From NCBI GenBank assembly GCA_035760665.1, contig DASTSN010000089.1, positions 1 to 33,432 on the forward strand: 33,432 nucleotides of DNA, given 5' to 3'. The position numbers and the translations under genes were made by a program. The DNA comes from DASTSN01 sp035760665. Lineage in GTDB: Bacteria > Bacteroidota > Bacteroidia > Chitinophagales > Chitinophagaceae. A model generated the notes under the pieces. The model was not told the DNA's origin, did not search any database, and saw only the letters and a list, made by a program, of their open reading frames with translations. Below are positions 32,527 through 33,432 of this stretch, one piece after another (the first letter of the stretch is position 1; the number at the start of each line of letters is the position of its first letter).

Positions 32527-32912
32527 TCTCTTTTACGTATCCCTAGCAACAATAACAACCAGCCCGCTATAAAAAACAGCCCGCCAATGGGCGTGAAAAT
32601 GCCAATTCCTTCCAGGCCAACTTTTCCTGCTGCAATAAAAAACGTAAGCAGGTATAAAGAGCCGGAAAAAAGAATAATGCCGGAAATAAAACAATTACCT
32701 GCCCAGGCAATGAATTTTTGCGGATAACGCTCCCATAAAATTCCAACGATAAGTAAAGCAAAGGCGTGATACATCTGGTATTGCACGCCGGTTTGAAAAA
32801 CCGAAACAGACTCCGGTGATACGATTTTTTTCAGCCCGTGGGCACCAAATGCACCCAATGCTACTGCTAGAGCGCCTGCAAGAGCGCCTGCTGCCAGGTA
32901 TTTTTTATGCAT
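32523..32912 (-). CDS. DUF423 small membrane protein (YgdD-like)
   Basis: 129 residues from ATG 32912, usual length. It has four hydrophobic segments with the family pattern AGALAVALGAFGAHGLKK, VFQTGVQYQMYHAFALL, FISGIILFSGSLYLL and TPIGGLFFIAGWLLLL. The function of DUF423 proteins is not established. The ATG lies inside the last codons of aroK (8-base overlap), so the two genes are translationally coupled. Its TAG stop shares the tetramer CTAG (32523-32526) with the stop of the convergent histidine kinase gene. Confidence 0.93.
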   Translation of the reverse strand: MHKKYLAAGALAGALAVALGAFGAHGLKKIVSPESVSVFQTGVQYQMYHAFALLIVGILWERYPQKFIAWAGNCFISGIILFSGSLYLLTFFIAAGKVGLEGIGIFTPIGGLFFIAGWLLLLLGIRKRD

Positions 32913-33414
32913 AAAAAATTTTATGAACGAGTTGTTCCAGTTCCACCGGCTCTTCATCAACAATCACTTCAGCCTGCTCGTAATAAATTTTTCTGTCAGA
33001 AAATTTTTTAACGATATACCCCTTAAGCTGTTCATCCGTCAATTCACGGATCAGGGGTCTTTTATCTTTTTCCGCCATCAGGCGCTTGAACAAGGTATCA
33101 AATGATGTATTGATCCAAACGGTTGTGCCAGCCTGGTTCATGTAATCAATGTTATTAAAAAAACAGGGAGTTCCGCCGCCGCATGCCATAACAAAACTTT
33201 CATTTGATTCAGTAATCTCCTGTAAGAGTTGTTTTTCCAGCAACCTGAAATACTCCTCTCCTTCTTCAGCAAACACTTCATTGATCGATTTGTGTTCGTG
33301 CTGCACTATGTACTCATCAAGATCAAAAAAAGGGATATTCAGTTTCTGGCTTAGCTGTTGGCCGAGGTAACTTTTCCCTGAGCCCATAAAACCGATCAAA
33401 TAAATTTTCATCAT
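32905..33414 (-). CDS. aroK: Shikimate kinase
   Basis: 169 residues, normal length. Walker A is GFMGSGKS (8-15); FFDLDEYI carries the Asp that binds shikimate and Mg; FRLLEKQLL and CGGGTP are substrate-site motifs; and RPLI is the lid region. It phosphorylates shikimate at the 3-position, the fifth step to chorismate and the aromatic amino acids. Two ATG codons stand in tandem at the start (33414 and 33411). The stop overlaps the start of the DUF423 gene by 8 bases. Upstream sequence is cut by the window end, so the promoter is not visible. Confidence 0.97.
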   Translation of the reverse strand: MMKIYLIGFMGSGKSYLGQQLSQKLNIPFFDLDEYIVQHEHKSINEVFAEEGEEYFRLLEKQLLQEITESNESFVMACGGGTPCFFNNIDYMNQAGTTVWINTSFDTLFKRLMAEKDKRPLIRELTDEQLKGYIVKKFSDRKIYYEQAEVIVDEEPVELEQLVHKIFYA

Positions 33415-33432
33415 GCCAGGCTACCTCAATTT

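Overview
The window reads as chromosomal DNA of a Bacteroidota bacterium, most likely a member of the Chitinophagaceae or a close relative. The pointers are perfect matches to the Bacteroidota -7 promoter element TAnnTTTG just upstream of many starts, weak Shine-Dalgarno signals, an RND efflux pump fused to its outer-membrane factor, a Bacteroidota-type putative porin, a DUF1080 protein and an epimerase-type threonine dehydrogenase. The assignment is by protein style only; there is no rRNA or other phylogenetic marker here. I see no tRNA, rRNA, CRISPR array, IS element or phage gene, and no gene-free stretch longer than about 220 bases.

Layout. (1) 1-3640, plus strand: the 3' part of a YtcJ-like amidohydrolase, a divergent class I glutamine amidotransferase, and an ATP-grasp-like protein whose reading frame is broken by one base in an A run near 3090. 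(2) 3784-8002, plus strand: a compact arsenic operon arsR-arsM-arsN2-acr3-arsC followed by a SAM methyltransferase and a cupin. Two near-identical 14-bp palindromes, one before arsR and one before arsM, look like the ArsR operator. (3) 8012-10270, minus strand: the RNA-binding protein Tex. (4) 10406-19477, minus strand: a periplasmic and envelope heavy-metal module, comprising a Cys-containing small exported protein, a Cys/Met-rich HMA-like protein, a second HMA-like protein, a TlpA thioredoxin, an outer-membrane barrel-like protein, a small His-containing exported protein, the RND pump fused to its outer-membrane factor, and the lipoprotein adaptor. (5) 19558-33414: housekeeping and mixed genes on both strands: putative porin, purine nucleoside phosphorylase, sucC, acylphosphatase, DUF1080 protein, threonine dehydrogenase, metallo-type kdsA, lolA, ftsK, an orphan 7TM-type histidine kinase, a DUF423 protein and aroK.

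How the parts fit. ArsC reduces arsenate with thioredoxin, Acr3 exports arsenite, ArsM methylates it, and ArsR senses it and represses. Next door the RND adaptor/pump/outer-membrane factor would expel soft or divalent metal from the periplasm, while the HMA-like proteins and the thioredoxin probably bind metal and manage thiols there. Together with tex this makes about 15.7 kb of metal resistance genes in two opposing blocks.

Most worth checking: the frameshifted ATP-grasp gene and its amidotransferase partner; the paired ArsR operators; the internal signal-like segment at the pump/outer-membrane-factor junction; the Cys/Met-rich periplasmic module; a set of promoters so close to the start codon that the mRNAs should be leaderless; and an Asn-to-Asp change at the base-specificity position of the purine nucleoside phosphorylase.
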